Part shown: piece by piece, positions 27,101 to 36,434 of the stretch
How the letters are laid out: each line of letters opens with the position of its first letter
Position numbering within the stretch: the first letter of the stretch is position 1
Origin: CAINVV01 sp037137375
GTDB lineage: Bacteria; Bacteroidota; Bacteroidia; Bacteroidales; Prolixibacteraceae
Direction of reading: 5' to 3'
Assembly: GCA_037137375.1 (NCBI GenBank)
Contig: JBAXKJ010000025.1
Location: 1-64,000, forward strand
Length of the DNA: 64,000 bases
Made by a program: the position numbers and the translations under genes
The notes under the pieces: generated by a model
Databases searched by the model: none
What the model was told of the DNA's origin: nothing
Seen by the model: only the letters and a program-made list of their open reading frames with translations

Positions 27101-30100
27101 CAGAATCAGATCATTACCAAAGACAATCGGACTATCTGGGTATCAACCAATGGAATTCCTGTATTGGATCATCACAACAACCTGATTGGTTACTGGGGGG
27201 CTGACAACGATATAACTGAAAGAACACTTGCCGAAGAAGCGTTGAAAATTAATGAAGCGGCACTTAACCAGGCACAGGAGATTTCCAAGATGTGTAGTTG
27301 GGAATTAGACCTGCTCACGGACAAGCTTACCTGGTCGAAAAATTATTACCAGTTAATGGGAATTCCGACTGGCTCTGAAATGAACACTCAATTCTTCCTT
27401 GAACGGGTTCATCGCGAAGATATTCATTTGGTAGATGAAAAACTGGAAGAAATGAAATTATCCAAAAAGGCGGTGACTTACGACATTCGACTCTGGATGC
27501 CTAATAAAGAATACCGATGGATACAAAACAATATCGTTCCTGAATTTAAAGATGGAAAATTAATTCGATTTAAGGGAGTAAATATTGATGTAACTGAAAA
27601 GAAGCTGGCAGAGGAAAATATTCGGAAGCAAAATGAACGTTTAAGTGCGATCATTAATGCCGTACCTGACTTAATTTTCATTTCGGACCGGGAAGGTACC
27701 TATCTTGAATATTTTAATGCCAGTTCCCACGATCTGCTATACTCAACTGATCAACTTATTGGATCAACTGTTCGTGATGTATTTGAGGAGGAAACAGCCA
27801 ATCTTCATATTCGTAAGATTAACGAATGTTTAGAGCAGAATAATTTGGTGACTTTTGAATACTCCTCAGCAAAGAATGGCGCTGACCGATATTTTGAAGC
27901 CCGGCTAGCTCCGCTGGGGGATGACAAAGTTTTAAGATTTGTCAGGGACTTCACTCAGGAGAAGCTAATGAACAATGAAATAAAGAAGCTCTCACAGGCT
28001 GTGGAACAGAGTCCTGACATTATTGTAATTACCGACTTGAAAGGGAATATCGAATATGTTAATCCTGCTTTTTATACCATTACCGGGTACCAGCCGGAAG
28101 AGGTTTTGGGGCAGAATCCACGAATTCTTAAGTCAGGAGAAACAAGCCAATCGGTTTATAGGGATTTGTGGGCCACTATTAAAGCAGGTGACAACTGGTA
28201 TGGTGAATGGCAGGATAAAAAGAAAAATGGAGAATTATATTGGGAATATGTTTCAATAACGCCAATTCGTAATGAAAGTGGAAAAGTCACGAATTACCTG
28301 GCCATAAAACAAGATATTACTCAACGGAAGTTGTCGGAGAATGAGATTCGGGAATTGAATACTAACCTTGAAGTGAAGGTTCAAGAGCGGACTAAAGATT
28401 TGGCCAAGGCCAACATCAGCCTGTTATCTGAGATTGAGGTACGAAAATTAGCCGAAAAAGCGCTGACAACCAGCGAAGAAAAATATCGTTCGGTAGTTGA
28501 AAATGTAAATGAAGTTATTTTTCAAACCGATCCTGAAGGATTGTGGATTTTCCTGAACCGGTCGTGGGAAAAAGTGACTGGGTTCACGGTTGAAGAATCA
28601 CTTGGAAAGCTCTTCGTCGATTACGTTCATCCGGACGACCGGGCACGAAATTGGGAATTATTCGAGCCTTTGATCAATCGGAAGAAAGATTATTGCAGGC
28701 ACGAAATCAGGTATCTGACTAAAGATGGTGGCTTCCGTTGGGTAGAAGTATTTGCCCGCCTGGGATTAAACGATAACAATGAAATTACCGGAACCTTCGG
28801 AACGCTCATGGATATTACCGAGCGTAAACTGGCAGAAGATTCATCACAACAACTATCGGCCCGCTTAACCCTGGCATTACGTGCCGGAAGATTTGGGGTT
28901 TGGGACTACGATGTTGTTAATAATATTCTTTTGTGGGACAACCAGATGTTTGCCATTTATGGCATCCGGGAGGAAGATTTCAGTGGCGCTTATGAGGCTT
29001 GGCAGAAAGGTCTGCACCCTGACGACAGAATTCAGGGGAACGAGGATATCCAACTGGCCTTAAAAGGCGAAAAAGAATTTAACACCGAGTTTCGGGTCGT
29101 ATGGCCTGATGGCTCTATACATTTTGTAAGAGCCCTCGCTGCTGTCGAACGCGATCATGATGGTCGGGCGCTCCGAATGATCGGCACCAACTGGGATATT
29201 ACCCTTCAAAAGCAGGCAGCCAACTTTGAAAATGAGATGCTTCAGTTGTCGACCAAATTGACCGGAGTAACCATTGCAGAAATTGATTCGGCCCTAAATC
29301 TAGCATTGTTGCGGATTGGTCAATTCCTGAATGCCGACCGGGCCTATATTTTTGAGATTAATGATTCGGTCGGATTTATGAATAATACTTATGAATGGTG
29401 TAACGAAGGGATTCATCCGGAAATCGAAAACCTTCAGGACATACCATGCGATATGTTGCCCAATTGGATAGAAATATTACGAACTCATAATAATATTGTA
29501 ATTCCATCAGTTCAGGACTTACCGGAAAACTGGCAGGGTGAACGCGACATACTCGAGCCACAAGGTATTCAATCCCTGTTGGTTATTCCTTTAATTGTCG
29601 ACAAAATTCTTATTGGATTTGTTGGCTTGGATTCAGTTAAAACAAAACGGGATTACAATTCAACCGAAATAAACATGCTGAAAGTATGGAGCAGCATGCT
29701 GGCAAGCCTGATCCAAAATAAACGAACTGAATCCTTATTAGAACAAACCCGGCAGAATTACGAAACATTCTTCAATACCATCGACGATTTTCTCTGGGTA
29801 CTCGACGAACAGGGGAATATTATTCATACTAACAATACCGTGATAAAGCGATTGGAATATACCACGGAAGAGCTGTTGAACCAATCTGTATTAATGGTAC
29901 ATCCGGCAGAACGTCGGGAGGAAGCTGGCCGGATTGTTGGGCAGATGCTGGCCGGAACAAGTGAATTCTGTCCGGTACCGATTGTCCGCAAATCGGGCAA
30001 GCAGATTCCGGTCGAAACAAGGGTGAAAGCTGGTTTCTGGAATGGAGTACCGGTTATATTTGGGGTAAGTAAGGACATCTCACAAATTCAACTTTCCGAG

Positions 30101-31624
30101 CAGAAATTCTCGACTGCCTTCCATTCAAGTTCTTCTATAATGACCATTACCAGATTTGATAACAATCAATTTGTGGAGGTAAACAATGCTTTTGTAAATA
30201 CTCTTGGATATTCACGGGAAGAGATCGTGGGCCAAACTCTTATAACTCTCGGAATAATCAGGGATATTCCAGATGAGGGCACTATGCAAGAGTTAATTAG
30301 TAATGGTTTTCCGTTGAAGGAAATGGAAGTGATTGTGTTTTCAAAATACAACGAACAGTTGATATTCTTATTGTCGGTTGAAGATATTTATATTGGATCG
30401 GAACGTTGCATTCTGTCAGTCGCCGTGAATATCAGCGAACGAAAAAAAATGGAAGACGATCTCAGGAAAGCCCGGATGGAAGCAGAACAGGCCAACCTGG
30501 CCAAGAGCGAATTTTTGTCAAGAATGAGCCATGAGTTACGTACGCCTATGAATTCAATACTGGGCTTTGGTCAGTTACTCGAAATGGGAGAACTCACCAC
30601 CAGTCAGAAAAAGGGTGTGACCCATATCTTGAAAAGTGGTAAACATTTGTTGAATCTGATCAACGAAGTTCTGGATATTTCGCGCATTGAAGCTGGTAAG
30701 ATATCACTTTCTCTTGAACCAGTTCAGATAAGTGCAGTCATTCATGAAATGATTGATATTGTAAAATTGCAGGCCAATGAACGACAAATTAAAATTGAAT
30801 TGGTCAGTTCATCTGCCAACCAATTGTTTGTCAAATCAGACAGGCAACGACTAAAGCAGGTCTTGCTGAATTTGCTAAATAATGCAATTAAATATAACCG
30901 CGAGAGTGGTTCTGTTCGAATTAAAGCAGAAGTACAACCAGCCAACGGCGCTGGCATCGTAATGATTAAAATATCTATTACTGATACCGGTTGGGGGATT
31001 TCGTCTGATGATCTGACGAAACTTTTCATTCCATTTGAACGGATTGGAGCTGAAAAATCGTTGACTGAAGGTACTGGATTGGGACTTACGGTGGTGAAGA
31101 GAATCATAGATGCAATGGGCGGTATTATAAATGTAGAGAGTGTCTTTGGGGAAGGAAGCTGTTTCTGGTTCGAACTCCCTTTAATCGAGAGCCAACTGGG
31201 AAGTTTACGAAAATCAGGTGGACTTCCAGTTCTGGAATCAAATCCCGCTAATAAAACGGGCACCATTTTATATATCGAAGATAATGTATCCAACACTGAA
31301 CTGGTCGAACAAATCCTCTCTAGTCAACGAACCGGTATCCGCCTGATTACCAGAATATATGGGAAACAGGCCATTGGTACAGCTATTGAGTATATGCCCA
31401 ATTTAATATTACTCGATCTTGATTTGCCAGATATACATGGAAGCGAAGTATTAAAACAACTTAAGGCACACCCAAAAACTAAGGAAATACCGGTTATTAT
31501 CGTCAGCGCCAATGCTATGCCAAAGCAGATTGATAAATTTATGAGGGAAGGAGCAGAAAACTACCTGACGAAGCCGCTTGATATCATTGAATTTTTAAAG
31601 ATTATTGATGAATTTATTGTTTGA
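24122..31624 (+). CDS. giant multi-PAS hybrid sensor histidine kinase
   Basis: A 2500-residue, apparently cytoplasmic hybrid kinase. In order: a coiled coil and GAF-like region (1-170), about twelve PAS domains (near 175, 298, 423, 548, 672, 793, 918, 1043, 1173, 1288, 1453 and 1577), each closed by a PAC element such as GILTDITERK, a GAF domain (about 1702-1870), two more PAS domains (about 1880 and 1995), HisKA with FLSRMSHELRTPMNS (H2137), HATPase_c (LLNLLNNAIKYN, DTGWGIS, GTGLGLTVVKR) and a C-terminal receiver with D2432 in LLDLDLPDIHG and K near TKPLD. No transmembrane segment is evident. It stands alone with no adjacent regulator, so its output must be a distant partner. Such length is rare but coherent: one frame without a break. 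Confidence 0.9.
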   Translation: MENLTKSREELISELLDQKQEIDSLKIRFNKEVIERNQIESVLNERLKELKCHDQLSDVLSNSELSVDEVCEKIVQIIPPAWQFPEIAKASIQIPNHVFSSPGFKPGKYSMIQDIKINQAILGQIEVCYPVDQIPATDPIFLPEESSLLFSIAVKLGNYLERKEKEQALKVSEEKHKDLIENINDVIYTTDKESNITFISPSITRLLGYRPEDVIGKNFSNFTGATSEHLKERFELIKYTSELESEYQILSVTGEPHWIRFSSKPIIKKGKFVGVTGILTDITEKKQVELELQKSESLYRSILQASPDTILIADLEGRVIFTSPMALKMFGYEYSGFPLNSLLFEFLDPKDHAKAKDAIGQMFEGIYTGATNYAGIKADGSKIDIEVNGEFILDSEGMPTSMVFVVRDISDRKLAEEKLQKSEETYRNLVESINDVLYDITIDGTIKYVSPASERIFNIKAESLIGQNFFRFVHPEDQPFLLDIFRNNRFSDFKEIEYRCLTETGETVWVQASARNVYEEDRLVGRTGILHDITERKLTEEKLRKSEEQYRELVESVNDVIFEIDASGIIRFVSPSVLHVLGYTVEEAIGRNIFSFLYPEDLPMLVNAFKNLSARDYSFMEYRYVRKDGSVRWVRSSTTPQIKDGEMSGATGTLTDVTERRVAEEKLRKNEEQYRNLVTSLNDAIYEINQEGIVQFVSPVIEKIIGYAPEELIGKSTFSFMHPDDVPIVMKALSQLDHINIPHLEYRYLTKSGHICWVRTSTSPIFENGLLTGGRGTLTDITDYKQKEDKLRKLSQAVEQSPISIVITDLDGNIEYANPKACETTGYTIEELKGNNPRVLKSGETSKDEYQYLWESISHGNAWRGTFHNKRKNGELYWESSQITPITDENGNIKSYLAIKEDITERKKIQEELVKSEERFSQIADQSKTVIWEVDPMGLYTYVSPLAEIIWGYPIDEITGKKYFFDLHPAAGREEFKKAVLESIHRKEHFSDLQNQIITKDNRTIWVSTNGIPVLDHHNNLIGYWGADNDITERTLAEEALKINEAALNQAQEISKMCSWELDLLTDKLTWSKNYYQLMGIPTGSEMNTQFFLERVHREDIHLVDEKLEEMKLSKKAVTYDIRLWMPNKEYRWIQNNIVPEFKDGKLIRFKGVNIDVTEKKLAEENIRKQNERLSAIINAVPDLIFISDREGTYLEYFNASSHDLLYSTDQLIGSTVRDVFEEETANLHIRKINECLEQNNLVTFEYSSAKNGADRYFEARLAPLGDDKVLRFVRDFTQEKLMNNEIKKLSQAVEQSPDIIVITDLKGNIEYVNPAFYTITGYQPEEVLGQNPRILKSGETSQSVYRDLWATIKAGDNWYGEWQDKKKNGELYWEYVSITPIRNESGKVTNYLAIKQDITQRKLSENEIRELNTNLEVKVQERTKDLAKANISLLSEIEVRKLAEKALTTSEEKYRSVVENVNEVIFQTDPEGLWIFLNRSWEKVTGFTVEESLGKLFVDYVHPDDRARNWELFEPLINRKKDYCRHEIRYLTKDGGFRWVEVFARLGLNDNNEITGTFGTLMDITERKLAEDSSQQLSARLTLALRAGRFGVWDYDVVNNILLWDNQMFAIYGIREEDFSGAYEAWQKGLHPDDRIQGNEDIQLALKGEKEFNTEFRVVWPDGSIHFVRALAAVERDHDGRALRMIGTNWDITLQKQAANFENEMLQLSTKLTGVTIAEIDSALNLALLRIGQFLNADRAYIFEINDSVGFMNNTYEWCNEGIHPEIENLQDIPCDMLPNWIEILRTHNNIVIPSVQDLPENWQGERDILEPQGIQSLLVIPLIVDKILIGFVGLDSVKTKRDYNSTEINMLKVWSSMLASLIQNKRTESLLEQTRQNYETFFNTIDDFLWVLDEQGNIIHTNNTVIKRLEYTTEELLNQSVLMVHPAERREEAGRIVGQMLAGTSEFCPVPIVRKSGKQIPVETRVKAGFWNGVPVIFGVSKDISQIQLSEQKFSTAFHSSSSIMTITRFDNNQFVEVNNAFVNTLGYSREEIVGQTLITLGIIRDIPDEGTMQELISNGFPLKEMEVIVFSKYNEQLIFLLSVEDIYIGSERCILSVAVNISERKKMEDDLRKARMEAEQANLAKSEFLSRMSHELRTPMNSILGFGQLLEMGELTTSQKKGVTHILKSGKHLLNLINEVLDISRIEAGKISLSLEPVQISAVIHEMIDIVKLQANERQIKIELVSSSANQLFVKSDRQRLKQVLLNLLNNAIKYNRESGSVRIKAEVQPANGAGIVMIKISITDTGWGISSDDLTKLFIPFERIGAEKSLTEGTGLGLTVVKRIIDAMGGIINVESVFGEGSCFWFELPLIESQLGSLRKSGGLPVLESNPANKTGTILYIEDNVSNTELVEQILSSQRTGIRLITRIYGKQAIGTAIEYMPNLILLDLDLPDIHGSEVLKQLKAHPKTKEIPVIIVSANAMPKQIDKFMREGAENYLTKPLDIIEFLKIIDEFIV

Positions 31625-32019
31625 TAAAACGCGCTGAGTACAACTTATCCAGTCAATGAAGTCATCTTTGAGACCCGGAAAGAGTTGAGAGGAGGTAATT
31701 GTCTGTAATCCAATGGCTCACAGGCACTATTAATCAATAATGTTTGGACATTTAGGGATGTCGATTTCCTGTTGAAAACCTATTTCAAGGTAGGCAAAGT
31801 GACCCTTAATGATTGAGGATTAGTTGCTGTGATGTTTCGCCAAAGGGTGACATCGTCATTTCATCGTTAACTTCCTAAGTAAGGATTTTGACTGATGATT
31901 TTGGCCATTTGGTTGAATCCATTTTCTTCAGAGGAAAAATTCAAATAGCTTCAAATTTGAAAACTCTGTATATGGCCAAATAAACGAGCGTGTCAAAAAT
32001 CAAATGAGTGAAAGTCAAA
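31625..32019. other. intergenic gap, no gene seen
   Basis: Nothing recognisable in this 395-nt stretch; all frames carry frequent stops. It must hold the promoter of the TonB-receptor operon that starts at 32020, but no clear TAnnTTTG box is seen near the expected position. Confidence 0.45.
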
Positions 32020-34527
32020 ATGAACATCATTAAAATTTCTTACGAAAAGAAGGAAAACTATTTTCCATCACCTATTTTTTTGAAAGTTTTGATGATCTTT
32101 TTTTCTTTATTGCCAATTCTGGTTAATGCTCAAAAAGCTACAGCAATAAAGCTAAAAGGTAAGATTGTCGATGCAAAAAGCAATCAACCCATCATTGGAG
32201 CGACTATTGCAGTGGTTTCAAATCACTTAGGAACCTATTCCAACGAAAATGGATTTTTCAATCTTAATATCCCTTCAGATACGTCTACTTTAGTTATTTC
32301 AAGTATTGGTTATAAGACCTTGACTGAAAAATTAAAATCCAATAATCTTAGTTCTTTTACCATTAAGCTAGAAGAAGATATACATGAGCTCGATGTGGTC
32401 ACAGTTGTCAGTGAAAAAGAAAGAATCGCCAGGATTTCTACAGATAAAATCAGCACGGTAAAAATGTCACCAAAACTAGTGGCAAAATTACCCAACATGG
32501 GTGAGGTGGATGTGATTCGTTCATTTCAGTTATTGCCCGGAATCAGCGCGACCAACGAAACCTCAGCCGGCCTGTATGTGAGAGGAGGCACTCCAGACCA
32601 AAATCTCATTCTCTTTGACGGCATGAATATCTATTACGTAGACCACTTTTATGGATTTTTCAGCGCTTTTAATGCTAGTACCATTGACGATATTGAACTC
32701 ATGAAAGGTGGATTTCCGGCAAAATACGGCGGGAGAATTTCAAGCATCATGGAAATTAAAGGTAACTCCGCTGATATGGAAAAGATGAAAGGCACTGCTA
32801 ACCTTAGCCTTTTGAGCGCCAATGGGGCCATTGAAGTTCCAGTAATTAAAGATAAACTATCGTTCCTATTTGCCGTCAGGCGTTCGTATACCGACATTAT
32901 CAGGACAGGTCTTTACAATAAAATATTTGATCTTTATAACAATTCAAACAACAACAATACTCCACGACAAACATTTCGTGGTGGAATGGGAAATTTTAAC
33001 CAAATAAGCACTGTCCCCAGTTTTTATTTTTACGATCTTAATTCGAAACTAACTTATAAACTTAATAACCAACATTCTTTTTCATTCAGCCTATACAATG
33101 GCAAAGATAACCTTGACAATTCAAGTTCTACCTCTTTGCCTGGTTTCAGGGGACCAGGTTCGATAAATGCCAGTACAAGTACAACTTCGAATACCATGAG
33201 CAGTAAAGATATTGCAAGCTGGGGGAATACAGGTTTAAGCACACGTTGGAATGCTGACTGGAATTCAAGTTTCAATACCTCCCTGCAACTTTCTTACTCA
33301 GATTATTTTAGCAACCGCGACCAAAAAAACAGCCAATCCAACCCAAATTCAAATTCAAATACCAATAATTTTTCAAGTACCCAAAGCACGCTTGAAAACA
33401 ATAACGTGAAAGATTATAGCATCAGGCTCAGAAACCAATGGAACATTAATCAAAATAACATCATGGAATTTGGATGGGAGCACACGCTGAATGACATTAC
33501 CTATTCACTGGCTTATAATGATACTTCAACTATCGTGAACACCAAGAACAAGGGTTATCTTTCAGCAGGTTATTTGCAGGATCAAATATTATTGAATAAT
33601 AAAAAAATTCAATTGAATGCAGGGGTGCGTGGCACTTATCAGAACCTGACCAAAAAATTTTATTTTGAGCCGCGACTATCCTTGTCGTATGAGTGGATTA
33701 AAGGTTTGAAATTGAAGACTGCCTGGGGAAAATACTATCAATTTTGTACACGAATTATCAGAGAAGATGTTCTACAGGGAAGCAAGGACTTTTGGCTATT
33801 ATCGGATGGCACAACCATTCCGGTAAGTTCGGCGATTCATTATATTGCAGGCTCCTCTTACGAAACCGGCGATTTCCTTTTTAGTATAGAAGGTTATTAT
33901 AAAGAGTTGAGTGGGCTCACCGAATATACTTTCCGCACGACTAATACTTTCAGAAGAGGGCCAAATCAGACGACTCCGGCTTACTTTTTCAAAGGAACCG
34001 GTTATGCAAAAGGATTAGAATTTATGCTGCAAAAGAAATATGGACTTAATACAGGCTGGATCGCGTATACATTGGGAGAAGTAAAAAACACATTTCCCGA
34101 CCTGAATTATGGGAAATCGTATTATGCCAACCAGGACCAGACTCATGAATTCAAGGCCGTATATTGCCGGAAAGTTAAGAACTGGGATTTTTCATCGACT
34201 TTCGTTTATGCTACCGGTAAACCATACACCGCCCCGGAAAATCGTTATCAGGTTACTTTATTAGATGGGTCGACCTATACTTACTGGCATGTCAGTGATA
34301 AAAACTCGGTACGATTACCCGATTATCATAAATTAGATCTGGCAATATCTTACAATTTAGCCGGGATTGTTGCAGATAAGACTTTTACGCTGTCTGTTTT
34401 TAATGTTTATAACCATGAAAATATATGGTACAAGAAATACCAGATTTCAGACACCGACATTACTGTCACAGATGTGAAATATCTGGGTTTCACACCCAAT
34501 GTGAGTCTTACGATTAAATTCAAGTAG
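32020..34527 (+). CDS. TonB-dependent outer-membrane receptor with carboxypeptidase-regulatory-like domain
   Basis: An 835-residue receptor: signal peptide, a carboxypeptidase-D regulatory-like domain at about 40-120 (KGKIVDAKSNQPIIGATIAVV, FFNLNIPSDTSTLVISSIGYK), a plug domain (GEVDVIRSFQLLPGISATNE, GLYVRGGTPDQNLILFDG, IDDIELMKGGFPAKYGGR) and a 22-strand-type beta-barrel ending in LTIKFK. The barrel contains an Asn/Ser-rich loop (residues about 440-465). The DUF4249 lipoprotein gene starts 3 nt after the stop, so they form an operon. Pairs of this type are thought to import a nutrient in the manner of SusC/SusD; substrate unknown. The ATG at 32020 is preferred over an in-frame GTG at 32008. 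Confidence 0.9.
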   Translation: MNIIKISYEKKENYFPSPIFLKVLMIFFSLLPILVNAQKATAIKLKGKIVDAKSNQPIIGATIAVVSNHLGTYSNENGFFNLNIPSDTSTLVISSIGYKTLTEKLKSNNLSSFTIKLEEDIHELDVVTVVSEKERIARISTDKISTVKMSPKLVAKLPNMGEVDVIRSFQLLPGISATNETSAGLYVRGGTPDQNLILFDGMNIYYVDHFYGFFSAFNASTIDDIELMKGGFPAKYGGRISSIMEIKGNSADMEKMKGTANLSLLSANGAIEVPVIKDKLSFLFAVRRSYTDIIRTGLYNKIFDLYNNSNNNNTPRQTFRGGMGNFNQISTVPSFYFYDLNSKLTYKLNNQHSFSFSLYNGKDNLDNSSSTSLPGFRGPGSINASTSTTSNTMSSKDIASWGNTGLSTRWNADWNSSFNTSLQLSYSDYFSNRDQKNSQSNPNSNSNTNNFSSTQSTLENNNVKDYSIRLRNQWNINQNNIMEFGWEHTLNDITYSLAYNDTSTIVNTKNKGYLSAGYLQDQILLNNKKIQLNAGVRGTYQNLTKKFYFEPRLSLSYEWIKGLKLKTAWGKYYQFCTRIIREDVLQGSKDFWLLSDGTTIPVSSAIHYIAGSSYETGDFLFSIEGYYKELSGLTEYTFRTTNTFRRGPNQTTPAYFFKGTGYAKGLEFMLQKKYGLNTGWIAYTLGEVKNTFPDLNYGKSYYANQDQTHEFKAVYCRKVKNWDFSSTFVYATGKPYTAPENRYQVTLLDGSTYTYWHVSDKNSVRLPDYHKLDLAISYNLAGIVADKTFTLSVFNVYNHENIWYKKYQISDTDITVTDVKYLGFTPNVSLTIKFK

Positions 34528-34530
34528 GCC

Positions 34531-35445
34531 ATGAAACGATTTTATTCATTTAAATTAAAAGGAAACAGGAGACTAAAAGAAAGTCTGTTATTCATTGCGG
34601 CCGGAATTTTTCTGCTAAATTTCTATGGTTGTAATAAGAACCTCGGTAACGCAGACAACAGTAAAATAGTCTTGGAGGGATACCTTTTCCAGGGTGAAGT
34701 CGTTGACTCAGTTCATATTACCAAGACCGTATCTTTTGAGAGTAGTGATACTGTTTATCCTCCTGTTTCAGATGCCCAGGTCGTTATTACCTGGAACAAC
34801 AAGCCTTTTACACTACAGAGCATAGGCAAGGGTTATTATAATTGCAATGATAACAACCTGAAAATAAAAGTGGGCGACACCTATGCTATTGCCGTAAATT
34901 ATAAAGGAACTACGGCAACCTCCAGTACTGTAATTCCTTCAATACCTACCGGCATTAATCTTTCTGACAATGTGCTTTACGTCGATACGGCTTTTTCCTT
35001 TAATCAATTTGGAGGTAATCAGGGCTCAGGTATTCCCGGCTTAGGTAATCCGGGTATAGGAAATAGTATTGAAATAAGCTGGAATAATTCAGATAACAGC
35101 TATTACTACATTGTATTAGAAAGTATGGATCCCAATGCAGCTGATATAACAATAGGAAATGGTAATTTCCCTATCGGCGGATTCGCCGGGCCAGGAAGAA
35201 TATTCAGGTTCAGGTCGCAACCGTTTCGGGGAGGTACCTACACTGTTTCATCGAGAAGCATGGCGAAATATGGAAAACATAAGGCTAAGATTTATAAGGT
35301 AAATCAGGAATATGCCGATTTATATAACAACAGGCAGCAAGATTCACGGAATCTGAGTGAGCCAATTACTAACATCATAAATGGTCTGGGTATCTTTACA
35401 GGATTTAGCTATGCTGAGGTCACATTTACCGTGAGCAAACGATAG
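34531..35445 (+). CDS. DUF4249 family lipoprotein, partner of TonB receptor
   Basis: A 304-residue protein with a hydrophobic N-terminus ending in a lipobox-like FYGC at about residue 34, so the mature protein is probably anchored in the outer membrane. The DUF4249 layout is visible: KIVLEGYLFQGEVVDSVHITKTVSF, VSDAQVVITWNNKPF, and a central two-strand region IEISWNNSDNSYYYIVLES. A Gly/Asn-rich stretch sits at about 165-182. It starts 3 nt after the receptor stop and is the likely surface subunit of that transporter, as is the protein at 51172-52131 for its own receptor. Function of the family is not established experimentally. Confidence 0.85.
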   Translation: MKRFYSFKLKGNRRLKESLLFIAAGIFLLNFYGCNKNLGNADNSKIVLEGYLFQGEVVDSVHITKTVSFESSDTVYPPVSDAQVVITWNNKPFTLQSIGKGYYNCNDNNLKIKVGDTYAIAVNYKGTTATSSTVIPSIPTGINLSDNVLYVDTAFSFNQFGGNQGSGIPGLGNPGIGNSIEISWNNSDNSYYYIVLESMDPNAADITIGNGNFPIGGFAGPGRIFRFRSQPFRGGTYTVSSRSMAKYGKHKAKIYKVNQEYADLYNNRQQDSRNLSEPITNIINGLGIFTGFSYAEVTFTVSKR

Positions 35446-35475
35446 CAGTAATTCTTTTTTAGCCTTTTAGTTTGA

Positions 35476-36306
35476 TTATAAATCAATCTTTCTGGGCATG
35501 CGGGGCCTTCCTGCTTCAATCCACGCCGACCTGATCAATTCGGCCATCGATTTTGAGGAATTCTCGATCATCATTATGGTAAATCCCTTTGTTTGAGCCC
35601 AAAGGGTAGGATAGTAATCGAAGGAATATCCATTCCTAGCCTTTGCAAAGGCAAGTTTGTCGGCATTTAAAAGTGAATCCATGTACTGGTAATTAAAGTA
35701 CATGTAGTCGAAGACGTATCGGTTTACATTCTTTACTCTGTGTAAGTGAGACCGCTTGACCGATATTGAGTCAAAATACAAATTGATCATTTTCGATTCA
35801 TACCGGCTGTGAATGTTTTTTTGTCCGGTAAGTTGGCCATCATAATTTGTGGTAAGATGCAACGGCATGTGCCCGTCCCCGACATAATGCCCCAGGTCTG
35901 CTGCTGTCAACACAACCTTTTTCCAATCTTTGGCTTTGAATTGCTTCACCAATACGTGGTAGGTAGAGTCGGTAACCCAGGGAAGAGTTCCGTTTTTCAT
36001 GACGAAATCTTTGCCATATTTTTTGAAGGCCTCCTCTTTTCCTTCAACGATCTTGTGGGTTTGAACAAAATCATCGTAGGCATCCATATCGATGAAATGC
36101 TTGATTCCTTCCGTGGGATCAGTTCTTCTGCGATTGTCGGGATCTGAACCATGCTCGGTGAGTACTGCTGACCATCCCTTGTATCGATTGAGCCTCCATT
36201 GGAAGAACTGAGAGGCCGATCCATTTATTTTTTGATGACCCTTCTCTCCCCAACTGCACAAAAGGATCAGGGAGGCGAATCCTATGACATATTTTATGGC
36301 TTTCAT
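35476..36306 (-). CDS. zinc-dependent S1/P1 nuclease-type phosphodiesterase
   Basis: A 276-residue exported protein. Signal cleavage after residue 18 would expose W19 as the first mature residue, followed by H24, exactly the W1/H6 zinc ligands of S1/P1 nucleases and phospholipase C. Further ligands are readable: H70 and D73 in IKHFIDMD, H140 and D144 in LGHYVGDGHMPLH with H150, and H166 in KNIHSRYES. The three-zinc site of the superfamily therefore looks intact. It probably degrades single-stranded nucleic acid or phosphodiesters in the periplasm. It lies downstream of a hairpin that separates it from the OYE gene. Confidence 0.8.
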   Translation of the reverse strand: MKAIKYVIGFASLILLCSWGEKGHQKINGSASQFFQWRLNRYKGWSAVLTEHGSDPDNRRRTDPTEGIKHFIDMDAYDDFVQTHKIVEGKEEAFKKYGKDFVMKNGTLPWVTDSTYHVLVKQFKAKDWKKVVLTAADLGHYVGDGHMPLHLTTNYDGQLTGQKNIHSRYESKMINLYFDSISVKRSHLHRVKNVNRYVFDYMYFNYQYMDSLLNADKLAFAKARNGYSFDYYPTLWAQTKGFTIMMIENSSKSMAELIRSAWIEAGRPRMPRKIDL

Positions 36307-36340
36307 TCTGAACCAAAATAATTTATTACATGAAATATTA

Positions 36341-36376
36341 TAGCCTCCATCCTTGAACCCAGAAGGAGGGAGGCTA
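36341..36376 (-). terminator. hairpin terminator after the OYE reductase gene
   Basis: Inverted repeat of 14-bp arms with one mismatch: tagcctccatcctt (36341-36354) and aaggagggaggcta (36363-36376). It lies 59 nt after the stop of the minus-strand gene at 36435 and 35 nt before the start of the next gene. It lacks a long T-run, so it may attenuate rather than fully stop transcription. Confidence 0.5.
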
Positions 36377-36434
36377 AATTAATATTTATGAATTATTTTG
36401 GAGGTATACGAAGCTCAAAAATTAGCCTTTAAGT

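Noticed and set aside
30742..31296. Minus-strand 184-codon frame
   Set aside because: It is antisense to the HATPase region of the giant kinase and has no recognisable motif.
33340..33390. Asn/Ser-rich short repeats
   Set aside because: They lie in a barrel loop of the TonB receptor and encode a low-complexity loop, not a separate repeat element.
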